Positions 1-8,560 are shown, counted from the first letter of the stretch. The stretch is 20,284 nt of DNA from an uncultured Candidatus Saccharibacteria bacterium (GCA_946885745.1 CAMPGV010000013.1:1-20284), one strand, 5' to 3'. A program made the numbers and translations. The notes: generated from the letters alone by a model not told the origin.

Positions 1-100
1 GGTAATTGTGACGCACGACGAGCAGCTTGCGGCTCGATGCCAGTATCGCTTAAACGTAAAAGACGGGCGCGTCAGTGAGTTAGAGGAGATACGGTCATGA
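1..100 (+). CDS. ABC transporter ATP-binding protein, C-terminal fragment (MacB/LolD type)
   Basis: Only the last 32 codons are present; the frame starts at base 2 and ends with TGA at 98-100. The fragment opens with VIVTHD, which fits the H-loop (switch histidine) that follows Walker B in ABC ATPases, and then runs into a typical C-terminal sheet region (LNVKDGRVSEL). The stop overlaps the start of the next gene in an ATGA arrangement, so the two are translationally coupled. That neighbour is a MacB/FtsX-type permease, which points to a MacB/LolD-class ATPase powering export or extraction of a lipophilic or peptide substrate rather than import. The substrate cannot be told. It is the only gene here that stops with TGA. 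The family call rests on a short tail plus context. Confidence 0.8.
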   Translation, partial: VIVTHDEQLAARCQYRLNVKDGRVSELEEIRS

Positions 101-1476
101 AGTTTATCGATATTATGAATCGATCAGGACGGAGCTTGCGTACAGCCAAGGCTCGTACGATTTTGACGAGCCTGGCGATTGCTGTCGGTGCTTTTACATT
201 GACACTGACCTTAGCGGCGGGTAACGGTATCCGTGATTACACAGACCGCTTGGTATCAAATAATTTTGATCCTGCTGAATCGATCGTCGGACGCGACAAA
301 GAGATCGAAAATAGCAGCGGTGCACCAAATACGGCACCTCGCGAATATGATGAAAGTGTCGCCAGTGTGAGCGTCGGTGGGTCAAGCAGTTCGGTGCAGC
401 TTGAGCAGGTAACCGATAAAGATGTCGATGAGCTTCGTGGCTTATCATTCGTGGAGCAGGTGCGACCCAACTATCAGCTCAGTGCCCGCTACGTGACACG
501 TGAGGGGCAAAAGCGCTATACGGTTGGTATTCAAGCCTACAATCCTGGGCAGAAGCCGGAGCTTGTGGCGGGTGATGTGCCGGCTGCGGGTGATTTGGGT
601 GCAGGGGAAGTGGTCCTGCCAATTGACTATATCGCGCTACTCGGTTTTAAAGATGCAAACGACGCTCTAGGTAAGCAAGTGTCGCTCAATGTCGTACGAC
701 CGTTTACGACTGGGGCACTAACCGATATTCTCAGTCAAATCCAGCAGGGCGTATTGCCATCGGAGTCAGCGGCGCAGGACAAGACGGTCGCGTACACGGT
801 GCGTGCTGTAGCAAAACAGCCAGCCACTAGCCTTAATTTTGCTGGCCTGCCACTACAGGTAAGTGATCGTGATGCGCGCGATCTATATGACTTTACCAAG
901 AAGGATACGCCTGACTATGGTAAGTATCTCTATGCCTATGTGCGTGTTAAAAACGGGGCGGATGCTGGTGTTTCTGAGCGTGCGAAGGGAGAGCTGAAGA
1001 AGTTGGGCTACTATGTTCAGACAAGTGAAGACATCCAAAAAACGATCACGCAGTTCGTGAATATTTTGCAGATCCTGGTTGCTGTGTTCGGTGTGATTAC
1101 AGTGATTGCCAGTATTTTTGGCATCATCAATACGATGTATATCTCAGTACTTGAGCGTACCCGGGAGATCGGTCTTATGAAGGCGCTAGGTATGAGTGGA
1201 AAGGACGTTGGCTGGTTGTTCCGTATTGAAGCGGCATGGATTGGTTTCCTCGGTGGACTGATCGGTGCGGTAGCTGCAGCGTTATTAGGCCTGGCGCTTA
1301 ATCCGTGGCTAACGCAGCAACTTGATCTTGGCGAGGGGAACTCTATTTTGATCTTTGATATTTGGCAAATTGTTGCGCTCATTGCGGCGCTCATTTTGGT
1401 GGCGATTATTGCTGGCTGGCTCCCGTCGCGTAAAGCTGCGCGGCTAGATCCGATCGAAGCGCTGCGTACCGAATAG
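97..1476 (+). CDS. MacB/FtsX-family ABC transporter permease
   Basis: A 459-residue integral membrane protein with the four-segment MacB/FtsX layout: one N-terminal membrane helix (about residues 21-42), a large extracytoplasmic domain (about 45-315), then three helices near 320-348, 380-402 and 421-443. The cytoplasmic loop after the second helix has the family motif ERTREIGLMKALGM, and the C-terminus has PSRKAARLDPIEALR, both hallmarks of MacB/YknZ/LolCE permeases. The start is supported by AGAGGAG at 82-88, eight bases upstream, and by ATGA overlap with the ATPase gene. In this family the permease transmits ATP hydrolysis to the outside of the membrane (mechanotransmission) rather than forming a simple pore. 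No adaptor (MacA-like) gene is visible; it may lie upstream of the window. The substrate is unknown. Confidence 0.9.
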   Translation: MKFIDIMNRSGRSLRTAKARTILTSLAIAVGAFTLTLTLAAGNGIRDYTDRLVSNNFDPAESIVGRDKEIENSSGAPNTAPREYDESVASVSVGGSSSSVQLEQVTDKDVDELRGLSFVEQVRPNYQLSARYVTREGQKRYTVGIQAYNPGQKPELVAGDVPAAGDLGAGEVVLPIDYIALLGFKDANDALGKQVSLNVVRPFTTGALTDILSQIQQGVLPSESAAQDKTVAYTVRAVAKQPATSLNFAGLPLQVSDRDARDLYDFTKKDTPDYGKYLYAYVRVKNGADAGVSERAKGELKKLGYYVQTSEDIQKTITQFVNILQILVAVFGVITVIASIFGIINTMYISVLERTREIGLMKALGMSGKDVGWLFRIEAAWIGFLGGLIGAVAAALLGLALNPWLTQQLDLGEGNSILIFDIWQIVALIAALILVAIIAGWLPSRKAARLDPIEALRTE

Positions 1477-1477
1477 A

Positions 1478-1486
1478 TGGTATACT
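1478..1486 (+). promoter_or_regulatory. Extended -10 promoter of serS, leaderless spacing
   Basis: TGG followed by TATACT (1481-1486) forms an extended -10 element just after the permease stop. The serS ATG begins at 1493, six bases after the hexamer, so the predicted +1 is at or next to the start codon. There is no Shine-Dalgarno sequence between them and no convincing -35 box. Confidence 0.65.
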
Positions 1487-1492
1487 GTAGCT

Positions 1493-2791
1493 ATGTTAGA
1501 TATCCGTTTTATCCGCGACAATGCCGAAACTGTACAAACCAATGCCACAAACAAGGGCTACAAGGTTTCCATTGCCGATCTTTTAAAGCTTGATGATGAG
1601 CGACGCACACTGCAGCAGCAGGTGGATGAGCTACGCGAAAAGCGTAATGCCAATGCTGGCAAAATGAAGGGTGGTAAGCCGACGCAGGAGCTAATTGACG
1701 AGGGCAAGCAGATCAAGATTGAGCTGGCTGAGCGTGAGGGTTATCTGTCGGGTGTTGAGGCGGAGTATATGGATATCCTGAAGAAGGTGCCAAACATGGC
1801 AAGCGAAGATGTGCCGGTTGGCCTCAGCGAGGACGAGAATGTCATCGCAAAACAGGTGGGTGAAAAGCCGCAATTTGATTTTGTGCCGCGCAACCATTAT
1901 GAGATTGGCGAGCAGCGCCTATGGATCGATAAAGAGCGTGCTGCCAAGGTTGCCGGGAGCCGCTTTGCTTATATCAAGGGTGATATGGTGAAGCTCCAAA
2001 TGGCAATTGTACAGTTCGTTATCAACACGCTGAGCGACGAGGAGAAGATTCAGGAAATCGCCCAAAAGGCGGGTCTCGAAGTTTCGCTACGCGCCTTTAC
2101 GCCGGTCTTGCCGCCACTTATGATCCGCACAGAGCCTTACGATGCTATGGATCGCCTTGAGCCGCGTGACGACCGATATAAGCTGGAGGGTGATGACCTG
2201 TGGCTACAGGGAAGTGCAGAGCATGTGCTCGGCAGTATGCACGCTGATGAGATATTCGAAGAAGCTGATCTACCGCTACGCTACCTTGGATATGCCACTA
2301 GCTTCCGCCGTGAGGCTGGAACATATGGCAAGGATATGGAAGGTATCTTGCGTATGCATCAGTTCGATAAGCTCGAGATGGAGAGCTTCACGACAGGCGA
2401 AGATGGTCTAAAGGAGCATCTGCTCTTCGTGGCGATTCAGGAATATCTCTTGCAGCAGCTCGAGCTGCCGTATCAAGTAATTCAAAAGTGTACCGCTGAC
2501 ATAGGTAAGCCGAATGCGCGTGGCATCGATATGGAAGTCTGGCTGCCTGGCCAGGATAAGTACCGCGAAACACATACGGCCGACTATATGACCGATTACC
2601 AGTCTCGTCGCCTGAAGACTCGCGTACGCCGTGCAAGTGGCGAGCTTGAGCTCGTGCACACGAATGATGCGACAGCATTTGCACTAGGTCGTATTATGAT
2701 TGCTCTGATCGAGAATGGCCAAGATGAGACGGGGAATATTCGTCTACCGGCCGCATTGCAGCCATATCTTGGTGGCCGCACCACTCTTTAG
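1493..2791 (+). CDS. serS: Serine--tRNA ligase
   Basis: SerRS attaches serine to tRNA-Ser in the cytosol. The 432 residues show the expected order: an N-terminal antiparallel coiled-coil arm (about 28-100, rich in E, K, Q and R) that grips the long variable arm of tRNA-Ser, then a class II catalytic core with motif 2 around FRREAG (271-276) and motif 3 around TAFALGRIMIALIENGQ near 393-409. The start MLDIRFIRDN matches the usual SerRS N-terminus. Two stretches differ from the textbook bacterial sequence: the region usually reading like SCSNxxDFQARR is THTADYMTDYQSRR (about 360-372), and the TAE-type loop is GSAEH (240-244). These look like lineage variants, since the fold is otherwise complete. 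The gene has its own leaderless-type promoter and ends just before the hpf promoter. Confidence 0.95.
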   Translation: MLDIRFIRDNAETVQTNATNKGYKVSIADLLKLDDERRTLQQQVDELREKRNANAGKMKGGKPTQELIDEGKQIKIELAEREGYLSGVEAEYMDILKKVPNMASEDVPVGLSEDENVIAKQVGEKPQFDFVPRNHYEIGEQRLWIDKERAAKVAGSRFAYIKGDMVKLQMAIVQFVINTLSDEEKIQEIAQKAGLEVSLRAFTPVLPPLMIRTEPYDAMDRLEPRDDRYKLEGDDLWLQGSAEHVLGSMHADEIFEEADLPLRYLGYATSFRREAGTYGKDMEGILRMHQFDKLEMESFTTGEDGLKEHLLFVAIQEYLLQQLELPYQVIQKCTADIGKPNARGIDMEVWLPGQDKYRETHTADYMTDYQSRRLKTRVRRASGELELVHTNDATAFALGRIMIALIENGQDETGNIRLPAALQPYLGGRTTL

Positions 2792-2792
2792 T

Positions 2793-2801
2793 TGCTATAA
2801 T
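2793..2801 (+). promoter_or_regulatory. Extended -10 promoter of hpf
   Basis: TGC followed by TATAAT (2796-2801), a perfect -10 with extended TG, lies just after the serS stop. A start of transcription near 2808 would give a leader of about 30 bases carrying a strong Shine-Dalgarno site. Confidence 0.7.
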
Positions 2802-2827
2802 AAGAGTACAAACCCTAATGCTTCGAC

Positions 2828-2833
2828 AGGAGG
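2828..2833 (+). promoter_or_regulatory. Shine-Dalgarno site that sets the hpf start
   Basis: AGGAGG at 2828-2833 lies five bases before the ATG at 2839. It is downstream of the in-frame ATG at 2818, so that earlier codon cannot use it. This decides the start at 2839. Confidence 0.8.
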
Positions 2834-2838
2834 TGTGC

Positions 2839-3213
2839 ATGATTAATGCTATTGAAATTACCGGTGTCCAGTTTGACGTTGACGCCACGACGCATAAGTA
2901 TATCACCAAGAAAATTGGTAGACTCGATCGCTATCTCCCGAAGCATGCTCGTAAGTCCGCTTCTGCGGCCGTTAAGTTACGCGAGGTAAATCATGACCAC
3001 GGCAATAAGTACGAAGCGGAAATCATTCTCAACCTGCCAGAAAAAACTCTGACGGCACGCGATTACACAGTTAACGTGCTCGCGGCAATTGATATTGTGG
3101 AGGCGAAAATAGCCAATCAGCTGCGTAAATACAAGGATGCGGCCGTACCTCATCTGAAGAGCCGTGGTGTCCTTAGTCGCTTTAAGCGCAGCTATCAGCG
3201 CGAATCTCAGTAG
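2839..3213 (+). CDS. hpf: Ribosome hibernation promoting factor, short form (HPF/YfiA)
   Basis: A 124-residue protein of the HPF/YfiA (sigma-54 modulation) family, which binds the 30S decoding region and silences ribosomes in starvation or stationary phase. Family features are the opening INAIEITGVQFDVD, the basic KKIGRLDRYL segment, and the central VNVLAAIDIVEAKIANQLRKYK helix. It contains only the N-terminal ribosome-binding domain. The long form common in Firmicutes has a second dimerisation domain, absent here, so 100S dimer formation by that route is not expected. I chose the ATG at 2839 over the in-frame ATG at 2818 because AGGAGG is placed for it and because family members begin with this MIN-type sequence. 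The next gene is secA, the neighbour hpf also has in Bacillus. Confidence 0.92.
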   Translation: MINAIEITGVQFDVDATTHKYITKKIGRLDRYLPKHARKSASAAVKLREVNHDHGNKYEAEIILNLPEKTLTARDYTVNVLAAIDIVEAKIANQLRKYKDAAVPHLKSRGVLSRFKRSYQRESQ

Positions 3214-3250
3214 TCTCTTGAGGTCGTTTCGCCTCGTTCTCCCAATCGAC

Positions 3251-3266
3251 ACTTTTAACTCACTCG
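3251..3266 (+). promoter_or_regulatory. Motif shared with the S41 protease promoter (copy 1)
   Basis: ACTTTTAACTCACTCG lies just upstream of the secA -10. A copy differing at one base lies upstream of the S41 protease -10 (12786-12801). Both are preceded by AATCGA. Part of it (TTTTAA) could act as the secA -35 box, so an operator role is only a suggestion. Confidence 0.35.
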
Positions 3267-3281
3267 AAAACAGCGTATACT
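3253..3281 (+). promoter_or_regulatory. secA promoter (TTTTAA-N17-TATACT)
   Basis: TATACT at 3276-3281 with TTTTAA at 3253-3258, spacing 17. The leader to the secA ATG at 3330 is about 40 bases and carries GAGGG at 3316-3320. The -35 match is weak. Confidence 0.55.
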
Positions 3282-3329
3282 ATAGGGTAGTATTTTACAG
3301 AAGTTTTCAGATAGTGAGGGACTCTTAGC

Positions 3330-5951
3330 ATGGTCAGTAGGCAAAAAGCATTAACCAAGGTGTTTGGCGATCCGCAAGCGCGTATTTTGAAGCGTCTGCA
3401 AAAGAAGGTCGACAGCATCAATGGGCTCGCCGAAAAGTACAAGGCGATGTCAAAGACTGACCTGAAAAAGCAGACGCAGGTATTAAAAGATCAGCTCGCT
3501 AAGAAGGGTACAGCACTCGATGACATCTTGCCAGATGCGTTCGCGCTTGTTCGTGAAGCGGCCGATCGTGTGCTAGGTATGCGCCACTTTGACGTGCAGC
3601 TTATCGGTGGGCTTGTGCTTCATGAAGGCAACGTCGCGGAAATGAAGACTGGTGAAGGTAAGACGCTCGTTGCGACCCTACCAACGTATCTTAACGCCCT
3701 TGAGGGTAAGGGTGCTCATGTTGTGACCGTTAACGACTATCTTGCACAGCGTGACGCGGGTGAAATGGGTGAGCTATATGATTTTCTCGGTCTTACGACC
3801 GGTGTCATCATTAACGACGCATCTTTCGTGTTCGACAAGGACTACGACAACGAGGCTCACTCCGATCCACGCATGCGACGCCTCCGCCCGGTGACCCGCA
3901 AGGAAGCTTATGCTGCCGACATTACTTACGGTACGAACAATGAGTTCGGTTTCGACTACCTGCGCGACAATATGGTGAACGAAGTGGAGCTACTTCGTCA
4001 GCGAGAGTTGCACTTTGCGATTGTGGACGAAGCTGACTCGATTCTGATCGACGAAGCCCGAACGCCACTGATCATTAGCGCGCCAGCGGCTGAGAATCCA
4101 GACAGCTACTACCAGTTTGCTAAGATTGCCGCCAAGCTTGTACCTGAAGACTATATCCTTGACGAAAAGCGCCGCAGTGTTGCGTTGACAGATGATGGCG
4201 TCGAGAAGGTGCAGAAGATGCTGGGAGTAAAAAACTTGTACACCCCAGAGTATGTTCGATCGGTGTACCATATGGATCAGGCGCTACGTGCTCAAACGCT
4301 GTTCAAGCGCGATAAGGACTATGTCGTCACGAACGATGGCGAGGTGATTATTGTCGACGAACACACCGGCCGTCTTATGCAGGGCCGTCGCTACAACGAA
4401 GGTCTTCACCAGGCAATTGAAGCCAAGGAGAAGGTGCCAGTACTCCAGGAGAGCATGACACTTGCGACTGTGTCATTCCAGAACTTCTTCCGCCTATACG
4501 CTAAGCTGGCAGGTATGACAGGTACTGCCTTTACAGAAGCGGAAGAGTTCCAGCAGATCTACAGCCTTGATGTCGTCCAGATCCCGACGCACCGTCCGAT
4601 GATTCGTATTGACCATGACGATTTGATTTATAAGACTGAAAAGGCAAAGCTGAAAGCCGTTGCCGAGGCTATTAAGGAGTACCATGCTCAGGGTCGTCCA
4701 GTGCTGGTTGGCTCTGGCTCAATCGCAAAGAATGAAATGATTGCTGCTTACCTTGATAAGGAAGACCTTAAGTACGAGCTACTCAACGCCAAGAACAATG
4801 AGCGCGAAGCGGAGATCGTGAAGATGGCCGGCGAAAAGGGTGCCATTACACTTGCAACTAACATTGCCGGACGCGGTACCGACATCAAACTCGGCAAGGG
4901 CGTCAAGGAGCTTGGCGGATTGGTCGTGATCGGTTCTGAGCGTCACGAATCGCGCCGTATTGATAATCAGCTGCGCGGTCGCGGTGGTCGCCAGGGTGAT
5001 CCAGGCGAAACCCAGTTCTACGTATCTACCGAAGATGACTTGATGCGTATCTTCCAGGGCGAACGTATCGCCGCCCTAATGGATCGCCTCGGTGTTGATG
5101 AGGATCAGCCGATTCAAAACCGCGCCGTCAGCAAGACGCTCGAAGCTGCGCAAAAGCGTGTTGAAGGCTACCACTTTGATTCGCGTAAAAATGTTGTTCA
5201 GTACGACAACGTTATCAATCGCCACCGCCGCGTCGTTTATACAATGCGTCGCAAGATTCTTGAAGGTGATAACATCAAGCCAGAGATTGAGCGTCTGATG
5301 GGCGAGAAGCTGCGTGAATTAACGCGCTTGCCAGCTCGTAACAATCTTAAGTTTGCCGAAGAATTTGAAACCGTCTTCCCACTCCCAAGCAAGAAGATTG
5401 CTGCAATCGGTGAAGAGAAGCGTGACAAGATGCGCTTTGAGATGGCCCAGAAGTTTGTTGCCCAGTTCTATACCAGTAAGGAAAAAGAGCTTGAGCCCGA
5501 AGTCGTCCGCAAGGTGGAACGTGAAGTCTACCTGCAAGTGCTTGATACGTTATGGATGCAACATCTCGAGAGTATGCAGCATCTTCGTGAGGGTATCCAC
5601 TGGCGTAGCGTCGGGCAGCGTGACCCACTTGTTGAATATCGTTCTGAATCGCAAAAACTTTTCGAAGGTCTTCAGGCGACATTACGTGATGAAGTGTTAC
5701 GGGCTGTCACGCATGTACATAAGCATGACGTTGTAGCAACTCACCAGGAAGATCACGATACTGAGCTCACTCGCTTGGCAGAAAATGCCGTTGAGCGTGG
5801 TGTCAATGAGGTTTCGACTGGCGAAGCTAATCGAGATGACGACTTTAGTACAAAGAAGGCGAAGACGACTACTGAGGTTAACAAGCAGAAAAATGATGCG
5901 CGTAAGAAAAAGAAAACGCAGCGTCAAAATCGCAAAAAGAATCGCAACTAA
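3330..5951 (+). CDS. secA: Protein translocase ATPase SecA
   Basis: SecA is the motor that pushes preproteins through SecYEG. The 873 residues carry the full helicase-like engine: Q-motif region RHFDVQLIGG (85-94), Walker A TGEGKT (107-112), DEAD box VDEAD (232-236), the preprotein cross-linking region (PTHRPMIRID), the second NBD with GRGTDIKLG and the QLRGRGGRQGDPG finger, then the helical wing/scaffold with LQVLDTLWMQHLESMQHLREGI. Relative to E. coli SecA there are about 20 extra residues around 164-188, just before KEAYAADITYGTNNE. The usual C-terminal zinc-binding Cys/His motif is missing; the tail after about 845 is very lysine-rich instead. The start is preceded by GAGGG with nine-base spacing. 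It lies between hpf and the M16 gene, which probably shares its transcript. Confidence 0.97.
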   Translation: MVSRQKALTKVFGDPQARILKRLQKKVDSINGLAEKYKAMSKTDLKKQTQVLKDQLAKKGTALDDILPDAFALVREAADRVLGMRHFDVQLIGGLVLHEGNVAEMKTGEGKTLVATLPTYLNALEGKGAHVVTVNDYLAQRDAGEMGELYDFLGLTTGVIINDASFVFDKDYDNEAHSDPRMRRLRPVTRKEAYAADITYGTNNEFGFDYLRDNMVNEVELLRQRELHFAIVDEADSILIDEARTPLIISAPAAENPDSYYQFAKIAAKLVPEDYILDEKRRSVALTDDGVEKVQKMLGVKNLYTPEYVRSVYHMDQALRAQTLFKRDKDYVVTNDGEVIIVDEHTGRLMQGRRYNEGLHQAIEAKEKVPVLQESMTLATVSFQNFFRLYAKLAGMTGTAFTEAEEFQQIYSLDVVQIPTHRPMIRIDHDDLIYKTEKAKLKAVAEAIKEYHAQGRPVLVGSGSIAKNEMIAAYLDKEDLKYELLNAKNNEREAEIVKMAGEKGAITLATNIAGRGTDIKLGKGVKELGGLVVIGSERHESRRIDNQLRGRGGRQGDPGETQFYVSTEDDLMRIFQGERIAALMDRLGVDEDQPIQNRAVSKTLEAAQKRVEGYHFDSRKNVVQYDNVINRHRRVVYTMRRKILEGDNIKPEIERLMGEKLRELTRLPARNNLKFAEEFETVFPLPSKKIAAIGEEKRDKMRFEMAQKFVAQFYTSKEKELEPEVVRKVEREVYLQVLDTLWMQHLESMQHLREGIHWRSVGQRDPLVEYRSESQKLFEGLQATLRDEVLRAVTHVHKHDVVATHQEDHDTELTRLAENAVERGVNEVSTGEANRDDDFSTKKAKTTTEVNKQKNDARKKKKTQRQNRKKNRN

Positions 5952-5978
5952 TCAGCGGGTGGAGTAAGGAGAAGAAGT

Positions 5979-7259
5979 ATGAAACATACCGTTGAAGAAG
6001 TGCGCCTTAAAAATGGTGCGAAGGGGCTTTTGATTGACATCCCCGGGGCGACTGTTATGAGTTTTCAGTTTCAGTTTAGGGCTGGAAACCGCTATGTCCG
6101 AAATAAGGACATTTACGAAACAGCTCACATTATGGAGCACATGGCCTTTGGTGCGAACGCGCAGTTTAAGTCTGAGCATGCCTATGAATCGGAATTCACG
6201 AAGAATGGCGCATACCATAATGCCTACACGAGTGATCTTTCGATGGTGTACGTGGCCGATTGTGCCGACTTTGAGTGGGAGCGTATCTTTGCGTTGCAGC
6301 GTGTCGCTATTTGTCAGCCGCGCTTTAACGCTGCTGAGCTTGAAGCGGAGAAGGGGAACGTTAAGAGCGAGCTGACAGGCTACCTCAATAATCACAACCG
6401 TGTCCTCTGGCCAAAGATACAGCAGCTTCTTGGTGAAGAAGTCCTGACTTTCTGGCAGCGGCTACAGACAATCTCAACCGTGACACTGACTGATATTCGT
6501 GAGCATCATAAACGTACTCATACGACTGACAACATGTGCTTTGTGATCGCTGGCAAGCTCAAGGGGCGCAAGACGGAGATTAAGCGTCAGCTTGAGGATT
6601 GGGAGCTGCCACGCGGCGAGCGCTTTGACGTGCCAAAAGATGAACTGACTCGGTCTAAGCCAACGCTAATCCGACGCAAAGAGGCCTCAAACCTAACATT
6701 CGGCTGGTCCCTCACTGTGCCTCGTGAGCTTAGTGATGAAGAAGCCGAGGCAATGAACTGTCTTGATCATATTTTGACTGGAACCATGCATTCTCGTATT
6801 TATGGCGCAGCGCGTAAGCGGGGCCTGGCGTACGGTATGTTTTCAGATACCTCAGTCGGCTTCCATGACAGTAGCTGGGATTTTGGCGGCCAGGTAAACC
6901 TCGATACTGCGCCAAATCTATTCGATATCATCGTACGTGAGGTGCAGTGTGTGCTTGACGGTAAGATTACCGCAGAAGAGCTCGAATCTGCCAAGTCATA
7001 TGCCCTCGGTCGCTACCAAATGGGTGCACAGACGGTCGCGCAGATCAGCAACTTCTACACCGGTCGCTATTTTGCTGATGGCTTCGTAAAGAACTACGAT
7101 AAGGTGCCGGAGTCGATTAAGAAGGTGACTCTCGACCGCATGATTGGGACGGCAACCGAATTCATTACGCATAACGCCTGGGCCTTTGCCGGGGTGAGTA
7201 GTGGTGAAAAAGAGCATATTGTTGAGCTCAACGACAAATTGACCAATTTGTTTAAGTAG
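5979..7259 (+). CDS. M16 family zinc metallopeptidase (processing-peptidase-like)
   Basis: A 426-residue M16 (pitrilysin/insulinase superfamily) protein. The inverted zinc motif HxxEH is intact as HIMEH (50-54), and the third metal ligand is probably E131 in VKSELT, 77 residues after the last motif His as in pitrilysin. The second half has the typical RKRGLAYGMFSD segment that helps shape the substrate site. So it looks catalytically competent, not a dead homologue. It has two M16 domains, close to the size of bacterial single-chain or half-size members. No signal peptide is visible, so action is probably cytosolic; the substrate is unknown. AAGGAG at 5966-5971 is seven bases before the ATG, and the gene starts 27 bases after the secA stop, implying co-transcription. 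Its 3' end contains the murD promoter. Confidence 0.9.
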   Translation: MKHTVEEVRLKNGAKGLLIDIPGATVMSFQFQFRAGNRYVRNKDIYETAHIMEHMAFGANAQFKSEHAYESEFTKNGAYHNAYTSDLSMVYVADCADFEWERIFALQRVAICQPRFNAAELEAEKGNVKSELTGYLNNHNRVLWPKIQQLLGEEVLTFWQRLQTISTVTLTDIREHHKRTHTTDNMCFVIAGKLKGRKTEIKRQLEDWELPRGERFDVPKDELTRSKPTLIRRKEASNLTFGWSLTVPRELSDEEAEAMNCLDHILTGTMHSRIYGAARKRGLAYGMFSDTSVGFHDSSWDFGGQVNLDTAPNLFDIIVREVQCVLDGKITAEELESAKSYALGRYQMGAQTVAQISNFYTGRYFADGFVKNYDKVPESIKKVTLDRMIGTATEFITHNAWAFAGVSSGEKEHIVELNDKLTNLFK

Positions 7260-7268
7260 CGGTACACT
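7239..7268 (+). promoter_or_regulatory. murD promoter inside the M16 gene end (TTGACC-N18-TACACT), leaderless spacing
   Basis: TTGACC (7239-7244) and TACACT (7263-7268) are separated by 18 bases. The ATG of murD at 7275 follows six bases later, so the predicted transcript starts at or next to the AUG. No Shine-Dalgarno site lies between. Confidence 0.7.
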
Positions 7269-7274
7269 AACAGT

Positions 7275-8555
7275 ATGAAGATCGCGATTGCCGGCTACGG
7301 CCTTGAGGGGAAATCTAACTACGAGTACTTTAAGTCGCGTGGCGACGTGATGATTGTTGATGAGCATGAACAGCTCGACGATCTCCCTGAGGGGGTGCCG
7401 ACTATTCTTGGCCCCGGCGCTTTTGATAAGCTCCAAGGGTTTGATATGGTGGTGCGCACAGCCGGCCTGAGTCCTCGTAAAATTGTCACTGATGGACGAG
7501 TGTGGTCGGCTACTCGTGAATTCTTTGAACAGTGTCAGACGCCAATCATTGGCGTTACGGGCAGCAAAGGGAAGGGGACAACCGCAAGTCTGATTGCGAG
7601 TATCCTTCGTGCCGCAGGTAAGCGTGTGGAGCTGGTTGGAAATATTGGCGTACCAGCGCTTGATGCGCTCGAGGCGGCGAATCAAGCTGATGTTGTCGTG
7701 TACGAGCTTAGCAGCTTCCAGTTGTGGGATCTGGAGAAGAGTCCGCAGGTCGCGGTCGTGCTCATGATTGAGCCAGACCACCTTGATGTTCATGTGGATA
7801 TGCAGGACTACGTTCATGCTAAGGCGAACATCGCGCGTAGTCAGCGCCCCTCCGATCAGGTCGTATACTACAGCCAAAACGGCTATAGCAAGTCGATCGC
7901 TTCTCAATCGGCAGCCGTACGGGTGCCGTACCCAGCTCGTGAATCGTTCCATATTCGAGATAATTCGTTTTGGCATGGTGAGCAGCGACTGTGTGGCGTC
8001 GATGCCTTAAGGTTGCCAGGGCGTCATAATCTCGAAAATGCCTGTGCGGCGATTGCTGCCTGCTGGTCATGGGTGTCGGATGGTGAAGTGATTGCTCGTG
8101 GGCTCGCAGCTTTCACGGGCCTCCCGCACCGCCTGAAGTTTGTCCGGGAGGTGAGCGGTGTCAGTTACTACGACGACAGTATCGCTACGACGCCGGGTAG
8201 TGCGATTGCTGCACTATTTGCTTTCGAGCAGCCAAAAGTGATGATTCTTGGGGGCTCCTCTAAGGGGGCTGACTTTACCGAATTAGCGCAGATTATTGCC
8301 GACCAAGATGTGCGCCAGGTGGTAGCAATTGGCGACGAAGGTGAACGAATTGCCACTGTGCTCACCGATAGAAATATATCGGTCCGTCATCTGGGGAGTG
8401 ACATAGCAATGCGCGACATTGTTGGTGTCGCGCAGCAGGCGGCACGACCTGGTGATGTTGTGATACTCAGCCCTGCTTGTGCAAGTTTTGGCATGTTTAA
8501 GAATTATGCAGATCGCGGCGACCAGTTCGTGGCGGCGGTGAATGAGCTACAATAG
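7275..8555 (+). CDS. murD: UDP-N-acetylmuramoyl-L-alanine--D-glutamate ligase
   Basis: MurD adds D-glutamate to UDP-MurNAc-L-Ala in the cytosolic stage of peptidoglycan synthesis. The 426 residues show an N-terminal Rossmann-like UDP-binding domain (IAGYGLEGKSNYEYF), the ATP loop GVTGSKGKGTT (93-103), the MurD-type ELSSFQL (144-150), EPDHLDVH, a lysine (K183, in HAKANIA) placed like the carbamylated lysine of Mur ligases, HNLENACAA, DDSIATTP, and the MurD-diagnostic C-terminal SPACASFGMFKNYADRG. The last of these separates it from MurC, MurE and MurF. It is transcribed from a promoter inside the preceding M16 gene and appears leaderless. Its own 3' end carries the -10 of prfB. Confidence 0.95.
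   Translation: MKIAIAGYGLEGKSNYEYFKSRGDVMIVDEHEQLDDLPEGVPTILGPGAFDKLQGFDMVVRTAGLSPRKIVTDGRVWSATREFFEQCQTPIIGVTGSKGKGTTASLIASILRAAGKRVELVGNIGVPALDALEAANQADVVVYELSSFQLWDLEKSPQVAVVLMIEPDHLDVHVDMQDYVHAKANIARSQRPSDQVVYYSQNGYSKSIASQSAAVRVPYPARESFHIRDNSFWHGEQRLCGVDALRLPGRHNLENACAAIAACWSWVSDGEVIARGLAAFTGLPHRLKFVREVSGVSYYDDSIATTPGSAIAALFAFEQPKVMILGGSSKGADFTELAQIIADQDVRQVVAIGDEGERIATVLTDRNISVRHLGSDIAMRDIVGVAQQAARPGDVVILSPACASFGMFKNYADRGDQFVAAVNELQ
8548..8553 (+). promoter_or_regulatory. -10 box of prfB, leaderless spacing
   Basis: TACAAT at 8548-8553 overlaps the murD stop, and the prfB ATG follows seven bases later at 8561. The intervening AGAGAGC is purine-rich but too close and poor as a Shine-Dalgarno site. 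No good -35 box is seen. Confidence 0.5.
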
Positions 8556-8560
8556 AGAGC

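Noticed and set aside
2818..2838. Upstream in-frame ATG for hpf
   Set aside because: It would put the AGGAGG site inside the coding sequence and add seven residues absent from the family; 2839 is better.
3219..3234. Weak hairpin GAGGTCG/CGCCTC between hpf and secA
   Set aside because: Short, bulged and not followed by a T-run; not called as a terminator.
6996..7976. Open minus-strand frame of 326 codons
   Set aside because: It lies antisense over the end of the M16 gene and the first half of murD, both of which have clear family motifs. Its translation has no recognisable motif and no ribosome site.
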